The notes below the pieces were generated by a model. That model searched no databases. It saw nothing but the letters and a program-made list of their open reading frames with translations, and was not told the DNA's origin. A stretch of 64,000 bases of DNA. Origin: Capitulum mitella (taxonomy: Eukaryota > Arthropoda > Thecostraca > Pollicipedomorpha > Pollicipedidae). Below, piece by piece: positions 1 to 11,040 of this stretch. Every line of letters begins with the position of its first letter. Within the stretch, counting starts at the first letter, position 1. The position numbers and the translations under genes are program-made. The stretch spans positions 33,669,101 to 33,733,100 of the forward strand of contig CP099840.1 of the NCBI GenBank assembly GCA_030062745.1. Reading direction: 5' to 3'.

Positions 1-409
1 GATTTTATTACCCATATTTCCCGATCTATTCACCAGACTGCAATAACATTTGTGGGGAGGTATTTTGCCTGAAGATCGTGCATACATTCCGCCAAAGTCA
101 AAAGTACCTGTGTCAAGTCATGCGTTATCAAGGGAGGTGCAAGGTAGAAGATGTAGCATCTTTCCATTTCTTCAGATTTACGGGATAAATTGCAACCAAA
201 TTTTGTGGTAGTGCAGTCTATATGATGTGCAGTGTGTTCATCTCGGTAGATGAATTCCCCGTAGATCTTTGCCGAAATGAAATGGACAGATCAGAACGGG
301 AAAAACGGAATGCTTCAGGCATTTTGGTCATTCCATACTAGTTGACTTCCGATGACCGGTCCTAGACTGTCTGTGCCTTGGGATTGTGACTTTATCACGC
401 AGACTTACT
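1..409. other. No gene seen
   Basis: Mixed-composition sequence without a frame, repeat or splice pattern that I can support. Confidence 0.5.
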
Positions 410-562
410 TAAACAAAGTCGTCGGCGCAATTAAGGGGGGCCGTGCCCCCCACCCCCCTTAGCACATCGCATAACAAACCATTGCACATCGTCTTCCCGG
501 CAGGCGGTTTTCGTACGATTTCAGTCCACACTGGAAAATCCTGGCTGCGCCCCTAAACAAAG
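410..562. mobile_element. Short hAT-like MITE with 9-bp flanking repeat
   Basis: TAAACAAAG flanks 419-553 exactly on both sides. The right end CTGGCTGCGCCCC matches the CAGGGGCG-type hAT terminus; the left end is degenerate. Confidence 0.5.
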
Positions 563-1885
563 CCATGTAGCTGGCTGCTCCGAAATAACTGTTCCATTGG
601 CCACGAAGCTGCCATCCTAAGGCCCGACACGAATGCTGTTTGGAGCTGACGATATATTTTTACGGAGTCATTTTATAACTTTAAGAAGCACTAGGTGAAG
701 CACTAGAGCACTAGAAGTACAGAAGGTGATATCAGTGCGCGTCATGGGCAGCCACGTCGCGTTTGAGTAGTGTCAGGATTTATTGTAACAGCAAACTTGT
801 GATTTGGTCTTTTGCGCATGAAGTCTTTAAAGGCGAAATGGGGCTATTCGCATGCGTGCGTGCATGATCTTGCATTGTATTCACGTGTTTCGCACGGTGC
901 ACATGTGGTGCACCGAACACGGTCGACACCTCCAATTGTTGGGGGTTGCAGGCCGCCTGTGCCGCAGTGTAGGTCCGGTCGATGACTCGACTGTCAGGAA
1001 TGCGATCGCCGAGGCCTGCAGTGGCCTAGTTGGTTCTGGTCAAGGGCATGCAATTGTGAGAGGGCACGGTCTTGCGCACCCATGCCATGCAAATGCTGTC
1101 GAGCACGAATGGTTATTATATTGCCAGACATGTTGTCATACTATTCCACGGGACAAACAGCTGTGTCTTGTAGCGCTGAGCTGACGTCGAACGTCTCAAG
1201 CATAGGAGCTATATTCCATGCACTGCATGTAAGTCAAGATTTAGGATAGCCCGACATAACTCAGGGCGAAGTTCAGAGCAGCACGAAACACAAAGTTCGA
1301 CACGAACTCGAGTTCATGTTGTCGTACGTGCTGATCTGACGTTTTCTGTTTTCTGACGCAATCGTCTCATTCCATTTTGCCCTTTTAAAGTCCGTCAAGC
1401 TGTCTCAGCTTGGCACTTGTGTTTCTCAATCGCAATACGATGCCCCGACGTCAGTGTCAGTGTCCTCTAGCGGCCACAGTCAGTACTAACATATTGCGAT
1501 ACTGCCACCAGGGTGTTCAGTAGGAGGACCTCGCATGCCGCTGGAATTCGACCACAGGCGTTGCTGTGTAGGAATGCCATGCAAACATGCTGAACTAGCG
1601 CACTCGGGAATGGCTCGGTCAGTCGATTCATGTCGATGTTGAGCAGGGAAGGAGCTTGTGGTCCATATTTGATTGTTTGGTATTTGGTGTCGTTTACCCC
1701 AAATAATAAAAATACAGATATAAATAAAAATAATAAAAGGGGAAACATCAGTGGCTTGACAATCGCAGACTTCAGCACAGCCTGAAAAGCTGTGTTTGGC
1801 GCTGTTTTAATAAACAATTCATGACTAGTTAGAGAAACTGGCAGAAAGGTTTACTTCTCATTGAACTGCTCTGTCCATAATTTTA
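563..1885. other. No gene seen
   Basis: Open frames of 110 codons (plus, 852-1184) and 116 codons (minus, 1467-1817) have no recognisable domain or bordering splice sites and look random. Confidence 0.5.
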
Positions 1886-2161
1886 CCGACCATCAGGGAC
1901 GTAGCCAGGGGGGAGGCCATGGGGGTCATGCTCCCCTGAGCCAAGCAGTCTACACTAGGTATATACCGATTTTGGGGGAATACGGAATATTAATCATATA
2001 TATGTTGCGGAAGTGAACATTATATTTCACTTTGTGTTAAATATCAGATAAATTACATATAACTGCTGCTTTCCCCACGAATTTCACCATATGCCAGAGC
2101 CATGTGACAAAATTTGACACTCCCTCCCAAGGAAGATCCTGGTTACGTGCCTGCCGACCAT
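1886..2161. mobile_element. hAT-type MITE, 260 bp, with intact target-site duplication
   Basis: Terminal inverted repeats CAGGGACGTAGCCAGG and (inverted end) CAGGCACGTAACCAGG bound 1894-2153. The 8-bp sequence CCGACCAT is repeated exactly on both sides (1886-1893, 2154-2161), the duplication size made by hAT transposases. It has no coding capacity. Confidence 0.85.
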
Positions 2162-2535
2162 CACGTGCAAACATGAACACAGGAAGGGAGCAGTTACCGC
2201 CAATGAATTTTGAGAACTTAGCGTTAGCCGTATGGCGTCAAAGAGTGAAAATACTTAAAAATGGATCTTGGATCTTATCTTCCAAAACCGTACGAAACCG
2301 TTCAATCGAGTCCAAAAGTCGGAGTAGATTCCGTTGAAAGACTGCCAAAGGCATGCATTATAGGTTTAACTTTTTCAGGTCGTTTATGTGCCAAAAACTT
2401 AGAATTACATTTAGCATTCGTGCAAGCTTTTCTTCAAGTGTGGCCTTGAATGTCCGACTAGTAACGGGTTTATACGATGCAGAGACATTATGCTCCTGAC
2501 ATTCAGGCTACAATGAAGAAAGCACATATTGATGC

Positions 2536-2710
2536 CAGTGCCGTAGCCAGATTTTTTTCGGGGGGCTCACGGAGGATGATGCAGAGGGGAGACTCTTGAA
2601 CACTAAGGGGGCCCATGGCCAGGGATATTATTTTGCGAAAACGATTTGGGGGAGGGGACAGATCAAGGGGCCTCGCAACCTAATGTCCCCCAAATGTGAG
2701 TTTCTCAACG
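2536..2710. mobile_element. Possible further hAT MITE fragment
   Basis: Starts CAGTGCCGTAGCCAG, one of the degenerate forms of the hAT end seen at 1894, followed by poly-T and G-rich sequence. No right end was found. Confidence 0.3.
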
Positions 2711-2779
2711 GATTTATGGCATTTTGTTTTGACCAATGGAAGTTGATCTATAAAGAGATTTATAGAATGTTTTAGTTTG

Positions 2780-2784
<5 letters not shown>

Positions 2785-2833
<49 letters not shown>

Positions 2834-2834
2834 T
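2785..2834. repeat. (AT)n microsatellite
   Basis: About 50 bases of nearly pure alternating A and T. Confidence 0.95.
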
Positions 2835-3391
2835 GCAATCAGATAAGCTAAAAAGCAGATCGTTACGAATACATTGTTTCCAAAAACCACAGCAGACGTG
2901 GCATTGACGATTTTTGATGCGGCTTCGATTGTTCGAATAAGTCGTTTCGTTTCCAATGGATGTTCATTAAGAACGTTGTCAGTGTCCATTATAATATAAA
3001 GAGCAAGCAAAAAATCGCATTTGATTCTCGACCTAACTTTTCGTTAGATCTACGTCCTCTTACGCAGACATCTCCAGACATAAGTATGGGGTCAACATTT
3101 GATTTAAATCTGAAAAATGAAGTACACGTTTAGTAAGGGCATGGGTCTTCTGGTTCGCACACATAATTAAACATGGACAAGCAGCGCCGACACAAGACAC
3201 GAAAGACCAGTACAGCACCTATTATTCATAGTGTAGGCTCTAGTCTCGACCCCTTAAACCACTGCGAGGTCGCGCGCACGTTTGGCTTCGAGAGCCGCTA
3301 GGCTCAGTTTATCCGTTGCATTCGCCAAGATCTGTATGCTCGAGGTGATGGTGCGACGAGTCAAGTGTTCATGGTGGTGTGGTACTGCGTG

Positions 3392-3394
3392 AAT

Positions 3395-3440
<46 letters not shown>

Positions 3441-3441
3441 T
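3392..3441. repeat. (AT)n microsatellite
   Basis: Alternating AT broken once by ATAATA and once by ATACATA. Confidence 0.95.
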
Positions 3442-3479
3442 CACATTTATCCAAAGCGCCATTAGAGCTGTTGTGGTGC

Positions 3480-4170
3480 CATCAAGCAGAGGACCCTTGA
3501 TGTTCTCAGAAAACCCCTAAAACGTTAAGGGAACATTGCAAAACCACACTAGGGTATTGTGAAGAATTACTCTGAAAATACGACGATCAAGGAGCCCATT
3601 CAGAGAGTATAAGGCCCACAAAAACTCTAACGGGCCCTCTAGATAAGTTCAAGACGGGCCTTACCCGTGGTCTTCAGGGTCCTCGTTGCATCCACCTCGA
3701 GGGTTTATTGAGGTTTTCGTGGAATCCTTAAGCTTTTTGAGAGAGTCTTTGGTATCTTTAAGGGATCCACAGGCATTTCCTTGTCCGACTTAAAACTACG
3801 TTCCTGAATGTTGGCCTCCTGAAGGTATTGAATGCCCTCTCAGAGGTTTAAGGGGTTCACAAAAATTTCTTTGGGCCCTCTAGATGAATTTGAATAGACT
3901 TTTGGGAGTGCCTCTCCCTGAATTTATATAAAGTGTCCATAACAGTTTTTTTGGGGCCTCTAAACGTATTAGGGGTGACCTTGATGTTTTCAGAGGGCTC
4001 ATTAAACATTTTCTCGTCCAGCTCGCCCTTTTCAGAATATATGAGGAGCACCTAAAAATATCAAGGGAATTTCTGATAAATTTAAGGAGTGTCCCTGGAA
4101 CGCAACGGAGGTCCCTTCCTTTCTTTAAGGAACCGTCGAGTTTTGTGGATCTGCAAGCCTTTTGAGAAGT
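3480..4170. repeat. Degenerate GGGCCC-rich satellite
   Basis: Loosely repeated phrases such as GGGCCCTCTAGA, TTTTCAGAGGG and AACGTTAAGGG recur at irregular 30-40 base spacing. The same family flanks the piggyBac-type copy at 5.5-5.85 and 7.06-7.44 kb and resembles 38.7-40.8 kb. Confidence 0.6.
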
Positions 4171-4289
4171 CCCTTAACATCCGGCACCGCCTGGCGTGTT
4201 TTTGTACCCGCGACTGCCTGGAGGTGTCAAAAAGGTCACCCCTCTGCTATCTCAGGATCTAGCCATCTGAACTGAACAGGTCTACCACC

Positions 4290-4840
4290 AATGGACAGCC
4301 ATGAGTCTTATGATTCAAAAAATACTATGTTAGCCTTGGTCACATGAATGATGACGTCGCAGGTCATGTAAAAGCATAACACGACGTCGGAAAAAGTCAC
4401 ATTGGCTTTTACATCATATCATCGGCAATAGTAGTCTTAGAGCCTTCACTTGGCTATCAAACGAAAGGTCATGATTTTCTGCATCAGAAGCATGCCAAAA
4501 TGCTAAGAAATGTCAGGTCAAGGCTGTTCTAGGTCAGGCGAAATATTGGTCTTACTATACATGCGGAAGATCGATATTTACTCACTGCTGTTTTGATAAA
4601 CGGGACAAAAAAAACAGAACCTTCTGATAACCAGTTTTGCATCACTTGACGTTCATCCGGCCACGGCCACTCTAGGTCAGATCAAGGTCGCATTACTCTT
4701 CCTGCCAAAGAACATTAATTACTTCCTGGGATGCTTAACTGCGTCAAGCAGAGAACTGAAATGACATCTCGTGGCGATTAAATCTACTGTCTGCTCTTTA
4801 TCGGGTCAAGGTCATGCCAGGTCAGGACAAATAGCAATTT
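4290..4840. repeat. AGGTCA-rich dispersed repeat
   Basis: AGGTCA or its complement recurs often (CAGGTCAAGG, CTAGGTCAGATCAAGGTC, GCCAGGTCAGGAC). No frame and no defined ends; it looks like part of an old dispersed repeat. Confidence 0.45.
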
Positions 4841-5499
4841 TCTTTCTGGCTGCTACTGAACGTTCTTTATTTGTTTTTTGTTTTTTGTTTTTCAATTGTT
4901 ACTAAACTACCTTCGTTTGTTTCAGTCGACTGTTGCGTTTTATTTCGTTTGGACATCTACCTATGACGTTATCTGACATGATCTCGCATTGCATTTGGTG
5001 GAGCTTACCAAGAGGTGCATATAGATTCGCTTGTCTAGCTTGAACGATAGGGAAGGTCAGCTACAATTACTTCTACCACCCACAATGCAAATCAGTCCAA
5101 TTGTCATCATGCATGTAGCCTAGCATGTATGTAGCATGTATGTATGTATGTATGACCTGTAATGTTGACGTGTAACGGTCGTAGATCCTTTTGGGGACCG
5201 TGTCCCATGCAAATCCAAATAATTCATGCATTATATTCGCGAATATCATCCAAACAACGAAGTATGTTCGCGCCGCCGCCAGGAAAGGCGAAAACATGCA
5301 GGCAAGAGTTCACTTATAACTTAATATCTGCATGACCTGACCTAGCTTGGAAGTGACTCGATGTGTGAATATGTAAAATTGACTGACAAATACGTAGTTG
5401 AAATTTGGTGGGGCTAACTCTAAGGGCTCAGAAGCTATTCAAGAGAAACCGAGGGGGTGCTCTATTTGGCACACACCCCCTATCTGACCCAGCTTCGAA

Positions 5500-5852
5500 A
5501 TACCAATGAGCCTCTCAAATGATTGAGGGCCGTACAAAAAATGTCTAACGAGCCCTCGAGAGGAATTCAGTGAGGGTCCCTTAGATTTTAGGGGCCACTC
5601 CGTTGATTGATGCATCTAAAGTGACCTTAGAGTTTTTCTGTGGAGCTGTCGATCTTTTCACGGAGTCCTTGATCTTTTGAAACGGGCCTCAAGCATTTCC
5701 TCCTCCGATGTATCCTTTCTATGCCTGAGGTGTCCTCTTAAAACACCAAGGCCCTGCAATTGAGTTCGAGGATTTCGTTACAAGGAATTTGAAGCAATTT
5801 TAGTCCAAAAAAATTATTTAGGCCTTAGGGAAGGGCCTCTCCTTGAACTAGT
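5500..5852. repeat. Degenerate satellite, left of the piggyBac-type copy
   Basis: Same loose units as at 3480-4170 (CGAGCCCTCGAG, AGGGTCCCTTAG). The array resumes at 7062, so the transposon split it. Confidence 0.55.
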
Positions 5853-7061
5853 TTAACCCTATTCCCGGAGGGCTAGACGGTATGGTCGATTCCCGGCAGG
5901 GGGGCGGATTCGGCCCCCCTGAGATCTCGAGAACTACCTGTCCGATTTCATCGCAACAAGCGACAATCGATTTGCCGTGACGTGAACTACATTTTTATAA
6001 AAAGAAATTTTCCAAAATTTTGAAATTTGTGAATACAGGGGGCAAAAATGTCAAAATGGGGGGTACCTTTGGACTTCTTATAACTCCGTTATTTATGGAC
6101 CGATTTCGATGAAACTGGCATGAATGGAGAGATTGTGGATAGGGCTTTTACCATGAGTCCGCAAATCTGAAATTTTCAGAAAATTCATAGGCGTTCACAG
6201 GGTTTCAAAAATAGGAGGATTAGTTTTCTAACAACTGAATGAACAAAAGAGGCAAACACCCTTTTTGGCTTCTGCTAGTCATGTTATACTAAAGAAGTAC
6301 AAATCGCATTACAATGTTTGTATAATGTTAGCATAGGCGGTGCCAGGGACATAAAAAAGGGGGAACTGTCATGGTCACACGTTTCTCAGATCAACTTGCG
6401 ACCTTTGCCCTTAAATGACCTCCAGTGACCTTGGGGTCACTTGGAATGATCTCGTGTGCATTTAATATTATCTGTAAACGTTTTCAATCATTTGAATTCA
6501 CTCTATTTCAAAAATTTCATTTTATGGCTATTGCGATATAGGGTACGCGCACTGACATTTTAGGTCATAGCTCCGTGACCCGACCTGATATCAAACTGAA
6601 ACTTGGTACACAAGTAGAAGGCACCCTTCTACGTCATATATATTCCGGGTTTGGCATTTAAAATAACGGCGCCGAAATTATAGCAAAACAACTAATTTTG
6701 ACTTTTAACCTTGACCTGACCTTGTAAAATGACCTCAGATAAAAAAATTACATCTGCACATCACCCAACTATTTAGCTATACATCCATATAAAGTTTTAA
6801 GTTCTAGCTTAAAAACTCTGTTTTGGCAGACATTTTCATTTTACCCTCAACATGGCCAAAAATGGCATGAGGTGCCTCCCAAAAACGTTGCCTGGCTCCG
6901 CCCCTGAGGAAAATGGAATTTTGAAATTTTGTCACAGCACGTAGAAAGAATAGCTAGGAAAAGTGACCAAGTTTCGTGAAGCTGCGTTAAAAAGCCTGGA
7001 ATTGGCAAGCAAAAAACCCGAGGGGGGGCGGACTCAGCCCCCCTGCCGGGAAAAGGGTTAA
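5853..7061 (+). mobile_element. piggyBac-type non-autonomous element, copy 1
   Basis: Element 5857-7057 (1201 bp) is flanked by TTAA on both sides (5853-5856, 7058-7061). Its ends are CCCTATTCCCGG and, inverted, CCCTTTTCCCGG, with a second, subterminal inverted pair around TTCCCGGCAGGGGGGC. A TTAA target and CCCT ends are the signature of the piggyBac superfamily. No transposase frame is present. It sits inside a GGGCCC-rich degenerate satellite. Confidence 0.8.
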
Positions 7062-7440
7062 AGGACCCTTTGGAGTTTTGTGGACCCTCAAGCGTTTCGA
7101 CAGACCCCTTGATATTTTCACAGGGCCGCTCAAATAAGACCACGTCCGGTTCAAAACTCCCTTTCTGAATGTTCGGAGCATCTAAAAAATTTGGAAGCGT
7201 CGCAAAAAAAAAATCAACGTGTCCTCGAGATCAACTGAAAACGGAAGTCTCAGGCCTGGGAGAGATTCATTCCTTCAGGCCTTCCAGACGACCCAGGAGA
7301 GTTATTTTTTACATCACTCGAGTTTTCGAGAGAGCTCTTGGTATTTCTAGAGGACCTCTCAAACATTTTCTCAGGCCCCTCAACTATTTCCTCGTTGAGT
7401 TAAAAACCTTTTTTCTGATTGTTCGAGGGGGCCCCTAGGA
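7062..7440. repeat. Degenerate satellite, right of the piggyBac-type copy
   Basis: Continues the interrupted array (AGGACCCTTTGG, GAGGACCTCTC, CAGGCCCCTC). Confidence 0.55.
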
Positions 7441-7489
7441 ATGTTAAAGGATTGGGAGGCTAAAGATCGGAGGGGTGGAATGCCCCCTT

Positions 7490-7929
7490 GAAGATTTGGG
7501 GGCCTGAAATCGTCATTGGGAGGGATCAAATGAACATTAAGGGGGGGTTGCGCACCCCCTCAAAAGGGGGTGTGAATTCATCTAGAAGGTCGCATCCCTA
7601 TGAATTCATCTAGAGGGTCAATGGAACATGTTGTTGGGCTCTAGAGCTTGTTGAGGGCAACCTCACTTTTTTATTTTTTAGAAAGCCCGAAAACTTCCAG
7701 GAGAGCATTCTCTTTAACCAGACGAGGAAATATATCTGTAACTTGGATTTGGTTACTGAGTGGTACCATCGTTTGAAAAAGTTACAGAATATTTCGCCAG
7801 ATTTAAATGTCATTCCAGTCATGCGCCCCGGCATACCATTGTGGACCCCACGTGAAGATTGGGGGAGCTGAAATCATCATTGGGGAGGCTCAGATGAACA
7901 TGAGGGGAGGTGTGCGCACCCCCTAAAAG
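7490..7929. repeat. Direct repeat pair, ~76 bp each
   Basis: 7490-7565 and 7854-7929 share GAAGATT, GGGGG, CTGAAATC, CATTGGG and GCGCACCCCCT in the same order. The 288 bases between them carry no gene. Confidence 0.7.
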
Positions 7930-8429
7930 AATTTAAAATGAAGTCTCTGTCCATGGTTAGAACACAAGGGATACTTGGTAAGAACCTGTTTTCTTTCCCA
8001 CAATAACCAAGCTTTCTATTCACAGAGCTGGCCTAGGTCATATTTACTGCTCTGGCCACTAATTATATATACATATATAGTAAATAATGGGTATATATTA
8101 TGAAATAACTTAACTGACCATCAACGGTAGAGCTCTCACTTGTTCTGGAGCTACATGGTCAGGCAGCCTGCCAAGCGCCAACCCGTCTACATTTCCATTC
8201 AGATGCTTTGATGACCACCTAGTTACGCCGATACGACGCCCGTCTCCGGCATCCGGCAGTCACTCCAGGGCAGAGATACCCTTCCTGCCAGGAGCTGCCC
8301 GGCAGGAAAGGCATCTTGGAAAGGCCCCAATGTCCATTGACATTTCCAGGTCAGTGGACATTGGGGCCCCTTTAGGACATGCCAGGGGCCTAGCTCAGGG
8401 GATTTCCTTTTTCTCCCACTACACCGTCC

Positions 8430-8960
8430 ATGGCAGGAGGACTTTTGCTGGCTGGCGGCTCCTCTGCAGAGCATCCTTTCCTGTTCTCGCATATGCTTTT
8501 TAGCAGGTATATGCCGGGGGGCCCACTTACCTTCCCCAGAGACACCTTTCAGGAGGGCAACCCGCTGCCTGCCAGAGGGGTCTTTGCCTGGGGCCTGGGG
8601 GCCCTTTGCGATGGAACTGAATTGTCTTTCCCAGCCGGGGTGACCCCTTTTGGCAAATGCCAGGGGGTTTTTCGTGGACCCTTCTCGACACACCGACACC
8701 ATCCCATGTCAGGAGAACCTTACCTGGCTGGCGGCTCTTTGAAAGAGGAGCATCCTTTCCGGTGCTCACCTTTTGAATAGGCACATGCCAGGGTGCCCAC
8801 TGATCTTTCCCGGTCAGAGGGCATCCCGCTTTCTGCCAGAGGGGTCTTTGCCTGGGGCCTGGGGGCCCTTTGCGGAGGAGTGGATCTGTCTTTCCCGGCC
8901 AGGGGACCCTTTAGGCCAATGCCAGGGGGCCCCTCAAAAAACTTCGGGGGTTACCAGGAC
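8430..8960. repeat. Two-copy tandem repeat, ~265-277 bp unit
   Basis: GCTGGCGGCTC followed by GAGCATCCTTTCC and GCCAGAGGGGTCTTTGCCTG appear twice in order (for example at 8571 and 8835). Frames of 159 and 116 codons inside it are by-products. Confidence 0.75.
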
Positions 8961-10617
8961 CCCTAGGGGCCCTCCTGACTACTCTACTGATTGGTGCATT
9001 TGTGAGTCATCGTTAATTTGACTGGAGTCATACCATTTTCTGGGACGCTACACAGCGGCACTAGCGTAACGGATGACAATAGAACGTTGTAAGACCGAAC
9101 ACAACAAGTGTTCTATCGTCCGCAAACTCCGCCATGTGCCAAAACATTACTGCGTGCCACAGTAGGTCCCTTTGTGCTACGCTCTCCAGCAGACCCTCAC
9201 AGTCACGACGATGAAGTGATCGGTGGCGTCGTATACAAACGGCGTATTTATAGACGTGAGGAGTGGTAGAGTCGAGTAGAAATGAGTAGACGTGGACCCG
9301 ATCTCCGTGCTCTTGGGCTATGCACCCTCGGTGTGTGGACCTAGCGCGTGTGGGGCGCCTAGTTACATTCTGTTTTTTTTTCCAAATACAATGGATGTTT
9401 GCGTTGCATTTTGCTTGTCTTCGAAGGATTTTGCACCGGATTTCGTGAAACAGAAAATTCTGCACCATCGGGACGCACATAGTTTGTGACGTGACGTGAC
9501 GTAGGGATTTGTGGTATTCGGCCGAGTCAGAAATGTTGTGGTTTTGCACGGTGCTATCTTTCCTTGACACTTGTAAACCCACGGGAGTTGACATTCTGCG
9601 AGCAGGTAAAGTCCTACCGGACCGAAAACTGCCGACAGAAACCTTTGCCAACTTCGGATATTTATCTGTTTAAGACAAGGCGAAGGCCAGGGAAAATTAT
9701 CACTGATTTCAAGCAGATATTTGACATGAAAAAACACACGCACACACATACAGAGTTTGGATGACCAAGAAAATGAGTGGAACGTATCTCGTGAGAGCTG
9801 CGAAGTTTGGAGTTTGGCTGCGATTCAAAAGGAAATTCTCTTGACCATGTTCGGCCGGCCCTCTTTGAGATGATTGTCCTCCAGGACTGTCAGACTAGTT
9901 AGTCCCTTTTGGGTGGACTGTGTCGGAGTTGAAACGCGCATGTCGCAACTGCAGTGTTCAGCAGGGCGTTTCAGCCAATACGCTTCAACCTTTATTAGGT
10001 TGCTCCGACGTTGACGTTGGCAGCTAATTCTGACTTGTGATTCGTAACAAACAAGCTCGCCAACGCCGCCCGCTGGCGCCGAGCCTTCAGGGGATCGCCC
10101 TGTCACGCTCAATCACATTGCATAACATTTCCAAATCGCAACAACAGTCAGCCAGCCCACACTGAAGCGCTGTTGCATCTGGTCTACTGTCTGCTTCAGA
10201 GCCACACAGTCCCTGCAGCCTCCACGCGCTGACTTCAGGACGTCCGGCGCTTCCACTGTTTCGGTCCGTTGCCACTGAACACGACGCGGACGATACCATT
10301 TGACTAGGCGGATAAACCAGTCATGTCTACACAAGGGACCGAAAGGAAAACATGCCAAATCCGTCTCCTATGAAACGGCCGTAAGCCATTCGCTAATAAA
10401 CTAGAGCAAGCTAACGCTACATAAGAAACGGGATAGGTACATAGAAACATAAGAACATTTGAAATCAAAAGAACCTAACGACACTATTTACAGTCAAGCA
10501 GACAGCTCTCAAACACACTCGCGCAATAATGAGAACAAGTCCTCTGGAAAGTAGCGTACTGCCTACGTTAAGGAAAACAGGGGCACTGTCTCTCATGCAT
10601 TATCACTGGTTTCTAAT
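8961..10617. other. Intergenic and probable 3' UTR of the TNFAIP8-like gene
   Basis: A 196-codon minus frame at 9061-9651 has no recognisable domain. The stretch from about 9990 to 10617 would be 3' UTR if the hexamer at 9991 is used. Confidence 0.4.
9991..9996 (-). terminator. Candidate polyadenylation signal for the TNFAIP8-like gene
   Basis: AATAAA on the minus strand, 622 bases past the stop codon, and the first canonical hexamer seen downstream. The match is exact, but its use is inferred. Confidence 0.35.
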
Positions 10618-11040
10618 CTAGCCTGCGTCTTCTTCGAGCGTCTCTAGTAGCGTGTGCAGGTCTTTGGTGATGGTCCCGAGGAGGTGGCGGTGGGCGGAGT
10701 CACCGTGAAACAGGTCGTCCAGGAACTGCGCGTTCCCGAAGAAACCGAACACACTGTCGATGCGCAGCATCGTTTTGTCCGTCAGATGCCGCTCTACCAG
10801 CCTCGTCAGCATGCTCCTCATGTCGGCCAGGCTCTGCGTGATGAAGTCCTGGTCGTATGTGAAGTCGACCTCGTAGAAGCTGATGATGGTCATGGCGGTC
10901 ATCTGAAACTTGCGCTGAAAGCTGGCCGCCAGCACTCGCTCCTCTTCGTTGAACTGCCCGTTTTTGTTGAGGATGCCCACCTTGACCATAACCTTGATGA
11001 GGTTTTTTGTCACCTTTTCTGATTCCTGTTTGTTGCCGCT
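10618..11040 (-). CDS. TNFAIP8: TNFAIP8-like coding exon 2 (terminal)
   Basis: Encodes residues 50-189 from SGNKQESEKV to ETLEEDAG and the stop. The open frame continues upstream to 11085, but those 15 codons lie beyond the TTTTCAG acceptor and have no family counterpart, so the exon edge is set at 11040. Confidence 0.95.
   Translation of the reverse strand, partial: SGNKQESEKVTKNLIKVMVKVGILNKNGQFNEEERVLAASFQRKFQMTAMTIISFYEVDFTYDQDFITQSLADMRSMLTRLVERHLTDKTMLRIDSVFGFFGNAQFLDDLFHGDSAHRHLLGTITKDLHTLLETLEEDAG

Noticed and set aside
9061-9651. 196-codon minus-strand frame
   Set aside because: No recognisable domain, no splice support, and low-complexity Arg/His content.
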